Shown here: positions 24,914 through 34,237 of the stretch, piece by piece
Numbering within the stretch: position 1 is the first letter of the stretch
Layout: the number at the start of each line of letters is the position of its first letter
DNA from: an uncultured Ruminococcus sp.
Lineage (GTDB): Bacteria > Bacillota > Clostridia > Oscillospirales > Acutalibacteraceae
Reading direction: 5' to 3'
DNA: 64,000 nucleotides
NCBI GenBank assembly: GCA_902765855.1
Contig: CACXBF010000001.1
Coordinates: 428,050 to 492,049 of the forward strand
Translations under genes and position numbers: made by a program
Notes under the pieces: model-generated
Databases searched by the model: none
Seen by the model: the letters and a program-made list of their open reading frames with translations, nothing else
What the model was told of the DNA's origin: nothing

Positions 24914-27900
24914 TTAAATTTTTTGCCAAACCTTAAAATCGTGTTTAGTGCCCTTTTTTATATCATAAAGGGCTGAATCAGCGTGTTTCAGACATTCCAT
25001 AATTGATTCTTGATTGTATTTTTGCGTCGTTGAGATACCAATAGAGCAAGAAATTCTGTGTTTTGTATCAATTTTTATAGGTCTCTTTAACGCTTTAGAA
25101 ATATCATTTATAAAGTATCCGTTTTTTTCAATTTGCTCGTAAATTTGTTTTGAAATTTTTACACCATATTCAGTTGAAGAATCGGGAAGAACGATTATAA
25201 ACTCATCTCCACCATAACGGACACAATAGCCTTTGTCACCAACTATTTCAGTAAATAGTGATGAAAGTTTCTTTAGCATAAGATCACCAATATCATGACC
25301 GAAAGTATCGTTGCAGTATTTGAAGTTATCAAGGTCAATATATAGAATAGTTGTCTCTTGTTCCTCAAAGTTTTGCTTTGTTGAATAATCTGAGAAATCC
25401 TCAAGCTTTTTCGCAAATCCCTGACGATTAAGCAAGCCTGTAAGCAGGTCTGTAATCGAGCTTTTTTGTAGTTTTGCGTTTATAGCTTTAATTTCTATCT
25501 TAGCATTAAGTCGTTCAACGGCGTCCATAATTTGTAAAGCTGCAAACTTAAATATAATAAGTTCAGTGCTTCCGAAGAAATATATATTAGATGATAAGTT
25601 TTCGTGAACTTTTACAGTAGCAATCATTACACCTTGAAGAACCTCATTATTATACATAGGTATACATATCAATGATGCTACTTCTATTTTTCCGAAGATA
25701 TTAAGAATAATATCATAATCATCAAAAGTTTTATCAAAACGAGATGTAATAAATTCTTTTCGATAATCTAAGAAGAAATTAGTTATATCTTTTATATCCT
25801 TATTAGTTAGATTAAGACTTTTGCTCATATATGAAACCTTAGGGCTATGATTTTTCATTTCTATAAAGAGAGCATAATCAATATTGTAGCTATTCTGAAT
25901 ATTATTCATAGCATTATTAACAAGCTCTTTATCAGTAGAATAATCCTTATTGAGCAAGTCTTGCCACGAAATAAGAAAATTTATACCCTTATTTTTATTA
26001 CTAAGCTCGTGTTCAATTTTGCAACGCTTAGACATAGATTCAAGTTGTTTTTGTGTGACGCTTTCAAGTTTGAGTTCAATTTTTTGATGTGGAAACGGTC
26101 TGCCCTCAAGCTTTGCTCGAAGAATTTCAGCTTTAAATTCATAACTATGTGTTTCGCAAAATTCGAGCGCTTCATTTAATATCTTAACAGCGTCATCATG
26201 TCTTTCCTGAATTTCATAGAGGTCAGCTTGTGCAATAGCAAATTGATAATATGCAAAAAACAGATTTCCTGTTGAGCGGAAAAGATGGATTTTTGCTCTG
26301 TCAAAACATTTCTGTGCCTTTTCAATATCTTCATCTTTGGCAATTAGACCTGCTGTGAAGAAGTAGAAAAACATATCATCGTCCCAAAGATAGAAGCTTG
26401 ATTCGATAGGCTTTTTGAGCATATGAGAAACTGACCTTTCAAGCTTACTGAAATAGAGATTTGCATTATATTCTATTCCAAGATAACAGTTGCAGAGAAC
26501 AAGGAAACCGTAAATCTTACCAAGGTTACAAATTCTGAGCTTATGCTTATCAAGTGCATCGAGAAATTCAAGAACAATAGTCAGATATGTAATAGCTGAA
26601 TAGTATTCGTGTGCAAGAATGGCATTAGTAGCCATATTATATAGAGTTTCGCAAACCATATCAGGATTATTAAGCTCATAAAGGATAGCCAATGCTTTAT
26701 TAAAGTATTCATTTGCAATGCCATATTTTTCACTAACTATACGATTATAGCCAAGCCCGTTATATGTATTTGCTTCTTCGAATTTATTATTTTGCCCTTC
26801 AATAATTTCAAGAGTTTTCTTATAAAAATAATCAACAGATGAGAAGTAGCCATAAGAAGACGCCATCATAACATTTTTTTGCCAAGCTTTTATCATCAAA
26901 GATTCATTATTAAGCATTTTAGCCAAAGCCATACCTCGTTTAAACGACTCGGCTTCTTCGATGCTTTTTTCTCCATTGGCAAAATAAATAATATCATTGC
27001 AAGTTCCGAAAAGATAGATATATGCCAAATGATTATAATATTTATACTTGATTGCCTCGTTAGCAAAGTTATCGTCTACAATGAGGTTAACGTCCCAAGA
27101 ATAAATATTTTTCCAACAGTTAAGAGTAATAATATAATCAAGAAGCTTTGCTTTAAAATGGTATTCATCATTATCAATTTCTTCTGCAATATCAAAACAT
27201 TTTTGAATATACTTATTTGCAATATCCTTTTGACCGTATATAAACTGAGATAATGCGGAAATATATGAACAGCTGAATTTTTCCTCAAGACTTGTAGTTT
27301 TTTTGATAGAACTATTGATATTATCACAAAGCATAAGTGCAGTTCTTGAGTTATCAAGACATAGTGCGACGAGGCTATAAAGCTTGAGATAGGAAAGTTT
27401 ATCCATCAGTGGAATAGTGATTTTTTCAACCTCGAATTTATTATGAATTTGCTCGAGATAATAGTTAGCCTGATTTATCATTGCACAGGAAACCATATTG
27501 TTAATAAGTCTGACATATGTATTCAAGTCTTTGGGAATAGGGTCAAAAAGTTCTATTCTTTCGCTTTCTGAAGTGTGGCTGTCTTGCAGACTCCAATCAA
27601 CAATCATATTATGACTATCAATATAGTCAATCATAGTATTCCAATCTTTTTTTATATATTCCGGAACATTATAAACTTCATTATAGTTTGCAAGGAAAGC
27701 AAGATTTTCCTTGCCATGTTTTATAAGCTCAATAAGAAGCTTTATAGTAGATTGTTCAGAAAAATGAAGTTTGTTAAGAAGCATGAAGAGAGTATGCTTT
27801 TTAGAAACATAGGCAAGAATATTATATATAGATTCTGTAAATCTTTTTTCTTCATATTCGTATTCTATGAAAATAATATTTTCATTTCGATGACATACTC

Positions 27901-28240
27901 CGGTTTCAATATAGCTTTTTATAACGGGACGAGCCTGAAAATATACGCCGGCTTTTTCGAGAAATTCATCAACAGTAATATCGCTATAAAATCTCTGATA
28001 AAGTTCCATTATCCAATCAAGAAAAGGCTCGAATACACTATGCATATATTTTGAAGAAAATTCATGATATAAAAAAACAATATCCTCTTCTTGAGATTCA
28101 AAAACCTCTCTTAATTCAGATTCCCTAAGATTTAAAGTATTATAATATTTAACAAAAATTATGTTATTATGTCGCTGCTTTAAATTATTTAGAATAGAAT
28201 CTATTATTTTATGAATATATAACTGTGAGCATGATTCCAT
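24914..28240 (-). CDS. Diguanylate cyclase with degenerate ATPase-like, TPR and GAF regions
   Basis: 1108 residues. The last ~170 form a GGDEF domain (TDLLTGLLNRQGF, DLDNFKYCNDTFGHDIGD, RYGGDEF), so c-di-GMP synthesis is expected. No RxxD inhibitory site precedes GGDEF (the position reads GDKG). Residues ~770-920 look like a GAF sensor (SLICIPMYNNEVLQGVMIAT). Residues ~260-740 are helical repeats of TPR type (ANTYNGLGYNRIVSEKYGIANEYFNKAL). Residues ~1-250 resemble the AAA_16/STAND ATPase of similar regulators, but no Walker A is visible and the Walker B position reads LLNKLHFSEQS. No membrane segment. ATG 28240 is preferred to GTG 28255 because GGAGG lies between them. Monocistronic. Confidence 0.87.
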   Translation of the reverse strand: MESCSQLYIHKIIDSILNNLKQRHNNIIFVKYYNTLNLRESELREVFESQEEDIVFLYHEFSSKYMHSVFEPFLDWIMELYQRFYSDITVDEFLEKAGVYFQARPVIKSYIETGVCHRNENIIFIEYEYEEKRFTESIYNILAYVSKKHTLFMLLNKLHFSEQSTIKLLIELIKHGKENLAFLANYNEVYNVPEYIKKDWNTMIDYIDSHNMIVDWSLQDSHTSESERIELFDPIPKDLNTYVRLINNMVSCAMINQANYYLEQIHNKFEVEKITIPLMDKLSYLKLYSLVALCLDNSRTALMLCDNINSSIKKTTSLEEKFSCSYISALSQFIYGQKDIANKYIQKCFDIAEEIDNDEYHFKAKLLDYIITLNCWKNIYSWDVNLIVDDNFANEAIKYKYYNHLAYIYLFGTCNDIIYFANGEKSIEEAESFKRGMALAKMLNNESLMIKAWQKNVMMASSYGYFSSVDYFYKKTLEIIEGQNNKFEEANTYNGLGYNRIVSEKYGIANEYFNKALAILYELNNPDMVCETLYNMATNAILAHEYYSAITYLTIVLEFLDALDKHKLRICNLGKIYGFLVLCNCYLGIEYNANLYFSKLERSVSHMLKKPIESSFYLWDDDMFFYFFTAGLIAKDEDIEKAQKCFDRAKIHLFRSTGNLFFAYYQFAIAQADLYEIQERHDDAVKILNEALEFCETHSYEFKAEILRAKLEGRPFPHQKIELKLESVTQKQLESMSKRCKIEHELSNKNKGINFLISWQDLLNKDYSTDKELVNNAMNNIQNSYNIDYALFIEMKNHSPKVSYMSKSLNLTNKDIKDITNFFLDYRKEFITSRFDKTFDDYDIILNIFGKIEVASLICIPMYNNEVLQGVMIATVKVHENLSSNIYFFGSTELIIFKFAALQIMDAVERLNAKIEIKAINAKLQKSSITDLLTGLLNRQGFAKKLEDFSDYSTKQNFEEQETTILYIDLDNFKYCNDTFGHDIGDLMLKKLSSLFTEIVGDKGYCVRYGGDEFIIVLPDSSTEYGVKISKQIYEQIEKNGYFINDISKALKRPIKIDTKHRISCSIGISTTQKYNQESIMECLKHADSALYDIKKGTKHDFKVWQKI

Positions 28241-28544
28241 AATTTCAGCCTCCACACGATATTTAATTTATTATACCAAATAGAACTTCAATTTTCAATA
28301 TTATTTTATTAATTTTAGCTATAAGCAGTTTAATACAAAACGATACATTTTTTAGAATGTTAACATGTTGATATGTTATTGTCTATTTTAATTTATAATT
28401 AGTTTGTGGAAATTTTTAAATGAGTAACGCTTTTAGAAATTAATTTATTGCAAGTATACTTTTTAGAAAATTTTAATATTTGGAATTTTTATATGTAAAT
28501 ATTGGATGATATCTGATGATTTTTCATCTGTGAGATGACTATGC

Positions 28545-28573
28545 TTGATATTTTATAGGAAATCTGTTAAAAT
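28545..28573 (+). promoter_or_regulatory. Promoter for pyrB
   Basis: TTGATA (28545-28550), 17 bp, TAAAAT (28568-28573). Transcription would start about 25 bp before the ATG, leaving no room for a PyrR attenuator. The rest of the gap 28241-28603 is AT-rich with a small GATGA/TCATC hairpin and nothing else I can name. Confidence 0.7.
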
Positions 28574-28603
28574 ATAGGGAAAATAGGGAAGGAATGATTT
28601 TTT

Positions 28604-29680
28604 ATGTTATCTAAAAACCTTATTGACCTTGAGGATCTCTCTGTTAAGGAGATTCTTGATATAATCGACCTTGCCAATAAGATTAAAGCTAATCCGTCTG
28701 AATATGCAAATGCTTGTCAGGGAAAAATACTGGCAACTCTTTTTTATGAACCGTCAACGAGAACCAGAATGTCGTTCTCAACAGCTATGATGCGTCTTGG
28801 CGGTAATGTTATAGGCTTTGATAATCCGATGAATTCATCTGTTTCTAAGGGCGAAACTCTTAAAGATACTCTTACAGTTATAGGCGGATATGCGGATATT
28901 ATTGCAATTCGTCACCCGCTTGAGGGTTCTGCTGAAGCTGCTGCAATGTATTCGCCTGCACCTATTATAAATGCCGGTGATGGCGGTCATCTTCATCCAA
29001 CACAAACCCTTGCTGATGTTGTAACATTATATAACGAAAAAGGCAGACTTGATAATCTCTGCATTGGTCTTTGTGGAGATCTTAAATATGGTAGAACAGT
29101 TCATTCTCTTATAAAAACTATGAGTAGATTTAAAGGCAACAGTTTTGTTCTTATATCTACTCCTGAACTTGCAGTGCCACAATATATTAAAGATATTATG
29201 AATAATGCTGGTTGTAAGTACACTGAACTCACAAGCCTTAAAGAAGCTATGGGCGAACTTGATGTTCTTTATATGACAAGAATACAAAGGGAACGCTTTG
29301 AAAATGACGAGGAATATGAACGCCAAAAGGGTGTTTTCATACTTGATAAGGAAAAACTGGATTTAGGAAAATCTGACCTCCGTATTCTTCACCCACTTCC
29401 AAGAGTTGATGAGATAGATTATGAAGTTGATGATGACGAAAGGGCTAAATATTTCCAACAAACCGTTTATGGAATGTATGCAAGAATGGCACTTTTTATG
29501 ACAATGCTTGATGGCGAAAAAAAGGTACTTAAAAAGTATAAAAATGATAGTCCTTATAAAGATGTTATCTGCACTAATGAGCATTGTATAACTCATCAGG
29601 AAACATATTTGCCTAAGAGATTTAAGAAATATGGTGATATGCTTGTCTGCGAATATTGTGAAAACAGCACTCATAAATAA
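28604..29680 (+). CDS. pyrB: Aspartate carbamoyltransferase fused to a PyrI-like zinc domain
   Basis: Second step of pyrimidine synthesis: carbamoyl phosphate plus aspartate to carbamoyl aspartate. FYEPSTRTRMSF (carbamoyl phosphate site, residues ~47-58), SVSKGETLKDT, IIAIRHP, HPTQTLADV and HPLPRVDEI are all intact. After the usual ~305 residues a tail follows with CTNEHC and CEYC (Cys at 323, 328, 349, 352), matching the CPNSNC ... CKYC zinc site of the regulatory chain PyrI. The allosteric nucleotide-binding domain of PyrI is missing. So the zinc part alone appears to be fused to the catalytic chain. No separate pyrI is in the window. GGGAAGG precedes the ATG. Confidence 0.93.
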   Translation: MLSKNLIDLEDLSVKEILDIIDLANKIKANPSEYANACQGKILATLFYEPSTRTRMSFSTAMMRLGGNVIGFDNPMNSSVSKGETLKDTLTVIGGYADIIAIRHPLEGSAEAAAMYSPAPIINAGDGGHLHPTQTLADVVTLYNEKGRLDNLCIGLCGDLKYGRTVHSLIKTMSRFKGNSFVLISTPELAVPQYIKDIMNNAGCKYTELTSLKEAMGELDVLYMTRIQRERFENDEEYERQKGVFILDKEKLDLGKSDLRILHPLPRVDEIDYEVDDDERAKYFQQTVYGMYARMALFMTMLDGEKKVLKKYKNDSPYKDVICTNEHCITHQETYLPKRFKKYGDMLVCEYCENSTHK

Positions 29681-29702
29681 TAATCAGGAGAACAAGCCTT
29701 TG

Positions 29703-30257
29703 ATGCTTGTTCTCTTTTCCTCTCCAAGAAAAAACGGCTATACTAAAAAACTGCTTGAATCTTTTTTGATGGTTGCGGAAAATAAGTATGATATTAAAAT
29801 TTTAGATTGCTATAAGCTTATGCCCAAGCCCTGCATACATTGCGGAAAATGTGAAAAAGCTGATGTTTGTATATTTAATGATTTAGATGAATATGATGCA
29901 CTTCTTAGTGAGGCGGAGGCTTTGGTTTTTGCGAGTCCTGTATATAATTTGTCTGTTCCAGCACCGCTGAAAGCTTTGGTGGATAGGAGTCAGAGATATT
30001 TTTCAAAGAGATTTTCGCTCGGTATTAAACCGCCGATAAAAAAGCATAAAAAGGCTGTTTTATTGCTTACTTGTGGAAGTAATGATGAAAGTGGTTTTGA
30101 AATTATAGAAAAACAGCTTTCACGAATGTTCACAATTATGAACACTGAACTTTTTGGAAAAATTTGTGTTGCAGAAACAGATAGGATTAAGGATATTGCT
30201 GAATATGAAAAGCAAGCTTATGAACTGGCAAAGAACTTGACTGATACGATTAACTAA
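29703..30257 (+). CDS. NAD(P)H-dependent FMN oxidoreductase / iron-sulfur flavoprotein type
   Basis: 184 residues of the flavodoxin-like fold: LFSSPRKNGYTKKLLESF binds FMN phosphate, and FASPVYNLSVPAPLKALVDRSQRYF is the second family motif. The CIHCGKCEKADVC cluster (Cys-x2-Cys-x2-Cys-x5-Cys, residues ~41-53) is typical of this group and can hold an iron-sulfur centre or a disulfide. ATG 29703 is chosen over a frame reaching back into pyrB; AGGAGAA lies at 29686. It follows pyrB by 22 bp, probably in the same transcript, and ends at a strong terminator. Confidence 0.87.
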   Translation: MLVLFSSPRKNGYTKKLLESFLMVAENKYDIKILDCYKLMPKPCIHCGKCEKADVCIFNDLDEYDALLSEAEALVFASPVYNLSVPAPLKALVDRSQRYFSKRFSLGIKPPIKKHKKAVLLLTCGSNDESGFEIIEKQLSRMFTIMNTELFGKICVAETDRIKDIAEYEKQAYELAKNLTDTIN

Positions 30258-30292
30258 TTTTTAATTTTAAACTTACACAAATTTATATTAAA

Positions 30293-30334
30293 AAACCTCC
30301 TATATCAGAAATTATAATCTGACATAGGAGGTTT
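30293..30334. terminator. Bidirectional terminator
   Basis: AAACCTCCTAT-a-TCAGA (30293-30309) pairs with TCTGA-c-ATAGGAGGTTT (30318-30334), between convergent genes. Confidence 0.87.
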
Positions 30335-30336
30335 GT

Positions 30337-32187
30337 TTAGATTGGAGAAGGATTTTCTCCAACAATATTTCCATAAAGAGATAGAGAAGTATGTTTTTGA
30401 TCGAACGGATTTGTTATAACAAGTCTGGCATTTTTACTAGAAACATTATCATTAAAACCGAGATTTTCTATTGCGGCAAACTCAACCCATTCTGTTGAGC
30501 CGGCATTGTGTTTGAGTGTATATATTATATCATTTTCAATTTTATACTGACCCTTGAAGGTTTCGTAATCTTTTTCCTTACTATGTGTAGTGCAGTAACG
30601 ATATAATGAATATGTTCCATCATCGTTAAAAACAAACCTATATACAAGGGTAGGCGAATGGCATTTTGTACATTGCATAGTTGTATTTTCCCAGACTGAC
30701 GAACCTCCGCCAATATGAATTGATGTGCTTAGTATTTTTTTAAGAGCATCAAGTTTTTTGAGAATTAAATCTACATGGTCATAACCTGATAGAGAGTCAT
30801 AAAGCTTGAGTGCCTCGACATATTTATTGGTTTCATATAGATAATTTGCCTGACTTAGTGTTGCGGAATTTGCTTGTTCAAGAGCATCAGCATTTTTAGT
30901 TATATTATATATCTGCATAAAAAGTTCGCTTGCTTCTGAATAATGCTTTTTATTATAAAGTGCAGACGCTTTACTCATCAGAGAGTCTTCAACTTTTTTT
31001 GCCAGTTTTTCTGAATTTTCATAACCGTCTAAATTTATGAGCGTTTTAAGAGCGGAAATGTAGTCCTTTTGAGAATAAAGATATTCACCGTATTTATACA
31101 TAGATTCGAGGTATTTCTCAGAAGAATCGCTGTAATTTATTTGGCTAAAAATCTCAGCCGCCGATAAATATTTTTCGTTGCTAAAAAGAGTTTTTGCTTT
31201 GAGGTATTTTGCACGAAGAATTTCCTGTTCGCTATCACCATATCCATTTAGCTTTGAAAGAGCGTCTATTGCTTGGTCATATTTTCCTTCACTTATAAGT
31301 GCGGTTGCATGATAATAATTGCTTGCAGGAATAAGAAAATAATAGGTGCAGAAAGTTAGTACTGCAATAATAAGAAGTATTATTGTGAATGCAGTTATTT
31401 TCTTTTTTTTGCTTTTAGCCTTTACCTTTTTTCTTTTTGAGGTTTTTGAAGGCTTTGGTTGAGTGTTAAGTGAATTATTCTGTTTTTTGGGGGAAATATT
31501 TTCAGTTTTTGTTGTTAAAGACTCTGTTTCATTGCTTTGATGTTTTAGAAAATTTTCATTTTGGTTCATAGTTGATACATCGGTACTTTCAAGAAGCCAT
31601 TCAAGTTCAGCACCGCATTCACAACAGGTTTCCTCAACCGGCCAGTTGAATGTACCACATACGCAAAGCCAATAGTTGGTTCCTATTTGTGGTGCATAGA
31701 GAAGTTTATCGTCAGGTAGCCCTTTTTCCGACCATAAATCCCTAAATTTTCCGAAGTATCTACCCATATATGAGGAAATACTATTTTGCTTAATTGGAAT
31801 ATTAAAAGCTTGAGAGCTTTCATTAATCCATTCTTCACCGTCAGAATCAGAAGCACTTTTTAGAATAATATCAATCGCCATAGTTTCAGAATTTTCTATG
31901 GGAATTAAATTTTCATCTCCGAAACACTCATTTCTTTTTGCATTGAGATTTTCAAAGGTGTAATTTTCAATTCGTGAAATTTCATTTCTGATTATACCAT
32001 AGCATATAATGTCTATTCTAATAGATGTAAGTATTTCGGGTTGGATATTTATAAATTTTACATTGGCAAAAAGTTTATCAGAATCATTTTCTTTATATAA
32101 ATTAGCACAGCAAATGAAAAGCGGTGAGCCGTCAAACCAGCGAATTTCATTATTTGAATTTATTATTTGAAAATTAGATTCATTCAT
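30337..32187 (-). CDS. Zinc-ribbon, single-TM protein with TPR-like repeats, unknown function
   Basis: 616 residues. Residues ~1-165 are a beta-rich domain; CVCG...CCEC (about 175-192) is a zinc ribbon with WNWP-like spacing; ~195-265 is a low-complexity Ser/Thr/Lys linker; KKKKITAFTIILLIIAVLTFCTYYFLI (about 264-290) starts with the stop-transfer lysines and is one membrane helix. Then four or five repeats of the form YxxAxxLxxxGxYxxAxxxFxxLxGYxDS (to ~495), and a C-terminal beta domain with CTKC and a further Cys. The orientation puts the zinc ribbon inside and the repeats outside. Clostridia have many such proteins; role unknown. AGGAGG fits ATG 32187, not GTG 32193. Confidence 0.75.
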   Translation of the reverse strand: MNESNFQIINSNNEIRWFDGSPLFICCANLYKENDSDKLFANVKFINIQPEILTSIRIDIICYGIIRNEISRIENYTFENLNAKRNECFGDENLIPIENSETMAIDIILKSASDSDGEEWINESSQAFNIPIKQNSISSYMGRYFGKFRDLWSEKGLPDDKLLYAPQIGTNYWLCVCGTFNWPVEETCCECGAELEWLLESTDVSTMNQNENFLKHQSNETESLTTKTENISPKKQNNSLNTQPKPSKTSKRKKVKAKSKKKKITAFTIILLIIAVLTFCTYYFLIPASNYYHATALISEGKYDQAIDALSKLNGYGDSEQEILRAKYLKAKTLFSNEKYLSAAEIFSQINYSDSSEKYLESMYKYGEYLYSQKDYISALKTLINLDGYENSEKLAKKVEDSLMSKASALYNKKHYSEASELFMQIYNITKNADALEQANSATLSQANYLYETNKYVEALKLYDSLSGYDHVDLILKKLDALKKILSTSIHIGGGSSVWENTTMQCTKCHSPTLVYRFVFNDDGTYSLYRYCTTHSKEKDYETFKGQYKIENDIIYTLKHNAGSTEWVEFAAIENLGFNDNVSSKNARLVITNPFDQKHTSLSLYGNIVGENPSPI

Positions 32188-32320
32188 ATCCACCCCTCCT
32201 TATAAAAATATATATTTATTCTATTATAAATCTCGGTTTATGTCAAGGAAAAATTCACAGAAAGTTCATAATTTGTAAATAGAAATATGGCTAATCAACG
32301 ATTTTTTGAATCACTTAGCA

Positions 32321-32349
32321 TTGAAATTTGTTGAAATATGCTGTATAAT
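32321..32349 (+). promoter_or_regulatory. Promoter for the fumarase operon
   Basis: TTGAAA (32321-32326), 17 bp, TATAAT (32344-32349), about 58 bp before the first coding start. Confidence 0.72.
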
Positions 32350-32406
32350 ATATAAATATGGCTGTTTTTAAAATTGAGATAATATTAAATGATAGGAGCT
32401 TCAGAA

Positions 32407-33255
32407 ATGGAGATACGGACTATTAAAGCGGAAACTATTACTAATACAGTAGAAAAGCTTTTTAAAGACTTGAATTATAATATTGGAGATGATATAAGCG
32501 AGGCTCTTTGTGACGCACAGAAAAATGAGGAATCGCCTGTCGGAAAGGCTGTTATTGCTCAGCTTTTAGAAAATAATAAAATTGCTGCTGAAGAAGAAAT
32601 TCCTATTTGTCAGGATACAGGAATGGCTGTACTTTTTGTTGAATATGGAGAGAGGGTTGTTATTGACGGCAATTTTAAAGAAGCTATTGAAGAAGGCGTC
32701 CGTAGAGCATATGTCGGCGGATATTTGAGAAAATCCGTAGTTGCCGACCCGGTTTTTGATAGAATTAATACTAAAGATAATACCCCTGCAATTATTTATA
32801 CGGATATTGTTGAGGGCGATAAAATTAAAATTCTTGCAGGTTGTAAGGGCTTTGGCAGTGAGAATATGTCGCAGATTAAGATGCTTACGCCGTCTGCCGG
32901 AATTGATGGTGTAAAGCAATTTATACTTGATGCAGTTGAATATGCAGGACCTAACCCATGTCCACCGATTGTTGTCGGCGTTGGAATCGGTGGAACATTT
33001 GAGAAAGCGGCGCAGCTTGCAAAAAAGGCTACTCTCAGACCGATAAATACTAAAAACGAAGACCCGCGCTATGCAAAGCTTGAAGACGAACTCATAGAAG
33101 AAATCAACAAAATGGGTTTTGGTCCGGCCGGTCTTGGCGGAAATACAACGGCAATAGGCGTTAATGTTGAAACATATCCTACACATATTGCGGGTATGCC
33201 GGTTGCAGTTAATATCTGCTGTCACGCTGCAAGACATAAGGAGGCGGTTATATGA
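32407..33255 (+). CDS. fumA: Class I fumarate hydratase, alpha subunit
   Basis: Iron-sulfur hydratase half that carries the [4Fe-4S] ligands. ICQDTGMAVLFVEYG, AGCKGFGSENMSQIKML and NPCPPIVVGVGIGG supply the three cysteines (near residues 67, 145, 183). 282 residues is the normal size for the split enzyme. Fumarate/malate is the usual substrate pair; tartrate dehydratase is the close alternative. ATG 32407 is chosen because GGAG lies eight bases before it; the ATG at 32389 has none. The stop overlaps the beta-subunit start by four bases. Confidence 0.93.
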   Translation: MEIRTIKAETITNTVEKLFKDLNYNIGDDISEALCDAQKNEESPVGKAVIAQLLENNKIAAEEEIPICQDTGMAVLFVEYGERVVIDGNFKEAIEEGVRRAYVGGYLRKSVVADPVFDRINTKDNTPAIIYTDIVEGDKIKILAGCKGFGSENMSQIKMLTPSAGIDGVKQFILDAVEYAGPNPCPPIVVGVGIGGTFEKAAQLAKKATLRPINTKNEDPRYAKLEDELIEEINKMGFGPAGLGGNTTAIGVNVETYPTHIAGMPVAVNICCHAARHKEAVI

Positions 33256-33821
33256 TTACAAAGAAAGATGACGGAAAAATCAAGATAACTCTTCCGCTTA
33301 CAGATGATGATATAAAAGAACTTCATGCAGGAGATAGCGTTCTTATCTCAGGCAGTCTTATTACAGGTCGTGATGCCGCTCACAAAAGGCTTTATGAACT
33401 TATTGAAGAAGGAAAGGAACTTCCTGTTGATATTAAAGGTGAGGTTATTTACTATGTAGGTCCTGCACCCGCAAAACCTGGTCACGCAGTAGGCCCGGCC
33501 GGCCCTACATCAAGCTATCGTATGGATAAATATTCGCCAATTTTGCTTGATTTAGGCTTGAAAGGTATGATAGGTAAGGGTGCAAGAACTCAGCCTGTTA
33601 TTGACGCTATCGTTAGAAACAAGGGTATTTATTTTGCAGCAATAGGCGGTGCGGCGGCTCTTATTTCAAGAAGTATTAAGAGCAGTGAAGTTCTTGCCTA
33701 TGAAGATTTAGGTACAGAGGCTATATATCGCTTTGTTATAGAGGATTTTCCGGCAGTAGTTGCTGTTGATTCTTTTGGCAATGATGTATATAAATTCGGT
33801 GCAGAAAAGTACAGAAAATGA
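33252..33821 (+). CDS. fumB: Class I fumarate hydratase, beta subunit
   Basis: 189-residue partner of the alpha subunit. LHAGDSVLISGSLITGRDAAHKRL at the N-terminus, YYVGPAPAKPGHAVGPAGPTSSYRMDKY and LGLKGMIGKGA are the conserved substrate-binding stretches. ATGA overlap with the upstream gene indicates coupling and a fixed subunit ratio. No terminator follows directly; a hairpin chain begins at 33909. Confidence 0.93.
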   Translation: MITKKDDGKIKITLPLTDDDIKELHAGDSVLISGSLITGRDAAHKRLYELIEEGKELPVDIKGEVIYYVGPAPAKPGHAVGPAGPTSSYRMDKYSPILLDLGLKGMIGKGARTQPVIDAIVRNKGIYFAAIGGAAALISRSIKSSEVLAYEDLGTEAIYRFVIEDFPAVVAVDSFGNDVYKFGAEKYRK

Positions 33822-33908
33822 TGCTTGACATAATGGCTTTGAAAAATTATTAATTTAGAAGTTACGGTCAGCGTTTATTTTTTAGAAAAATAGTTACCAA
33901 AAGCGTTA

Positions 33909-34027
33909 ATTGGCGGACTTTGTCCGCCAATTTAGGGGCAAAGAAATGTTAAGGGCTTTGCCCTTAAAACCCACGAGGGACTCCGTCCCTCGACCCTGCA
34001 AGCTTTTGAAAAAGCTTGAGCAAAACT
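33909..34027 (+). repeat. Hairpin-chain repeat, copy D1
   Basis: Four small hairpins in a row, each with a 3-4 nt loop: ATTGGCGGAC/GTCCGCCAAT (33909-33931), AAGGGC/GCCCTT (33951-33965), GAGGGAC/GTCCCTC (33975-33991) and CAAGCTTT/AAAGCTTG (33999-34018), ending GAGCAAAACTTTTA. The spacers TTAAAACCCAC and GACCCTG recur in D3. The gap 33822-34237 is filled by D1 and U3. Confidence 0.75.
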
Positions 34028-34080
34028 TTTATCTGTCTTAGATAAGTTAGTAAACTATTGTAGGGGCGAAATATATTCAC

Positions 34081-34212
34081 TCACTCGGTAGCTACTTTCT
34101 CCGCGTGAACAAGCTGCTTATGCTTACTACTATCGAGACTTGTCGAGCGATTCTGCGTCTTGTCCTGTGCGGTCACGCACCGTGTCTTGACTGCGGAGGC
34201 ACTCCGCAAAAT
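34081..34212 (+). repeat. Modular intergenic repeat, copy U3
   Basis: Boxes in order: CTCGGTAGC (34083), CTCCGCGTGAA (34100), CGAGACTTGTCGAGCGATT-CTGCGTCTTG (34134-34161), then GCGGAGGCACTCCGC, a short palindrome just before the next gene's ribosome site. Confidence 0.65.
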
Positions 34213-34237
34213 TATAATCAGAGAGGAAATGAAAACT

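Noticed and set aside
28241-28603. PyrR attenuator ahead of pyrB
   Set aside because: The promoter lies about 30 bp before the start, leaving no leader, and no PyrR-binding consensus is visible.
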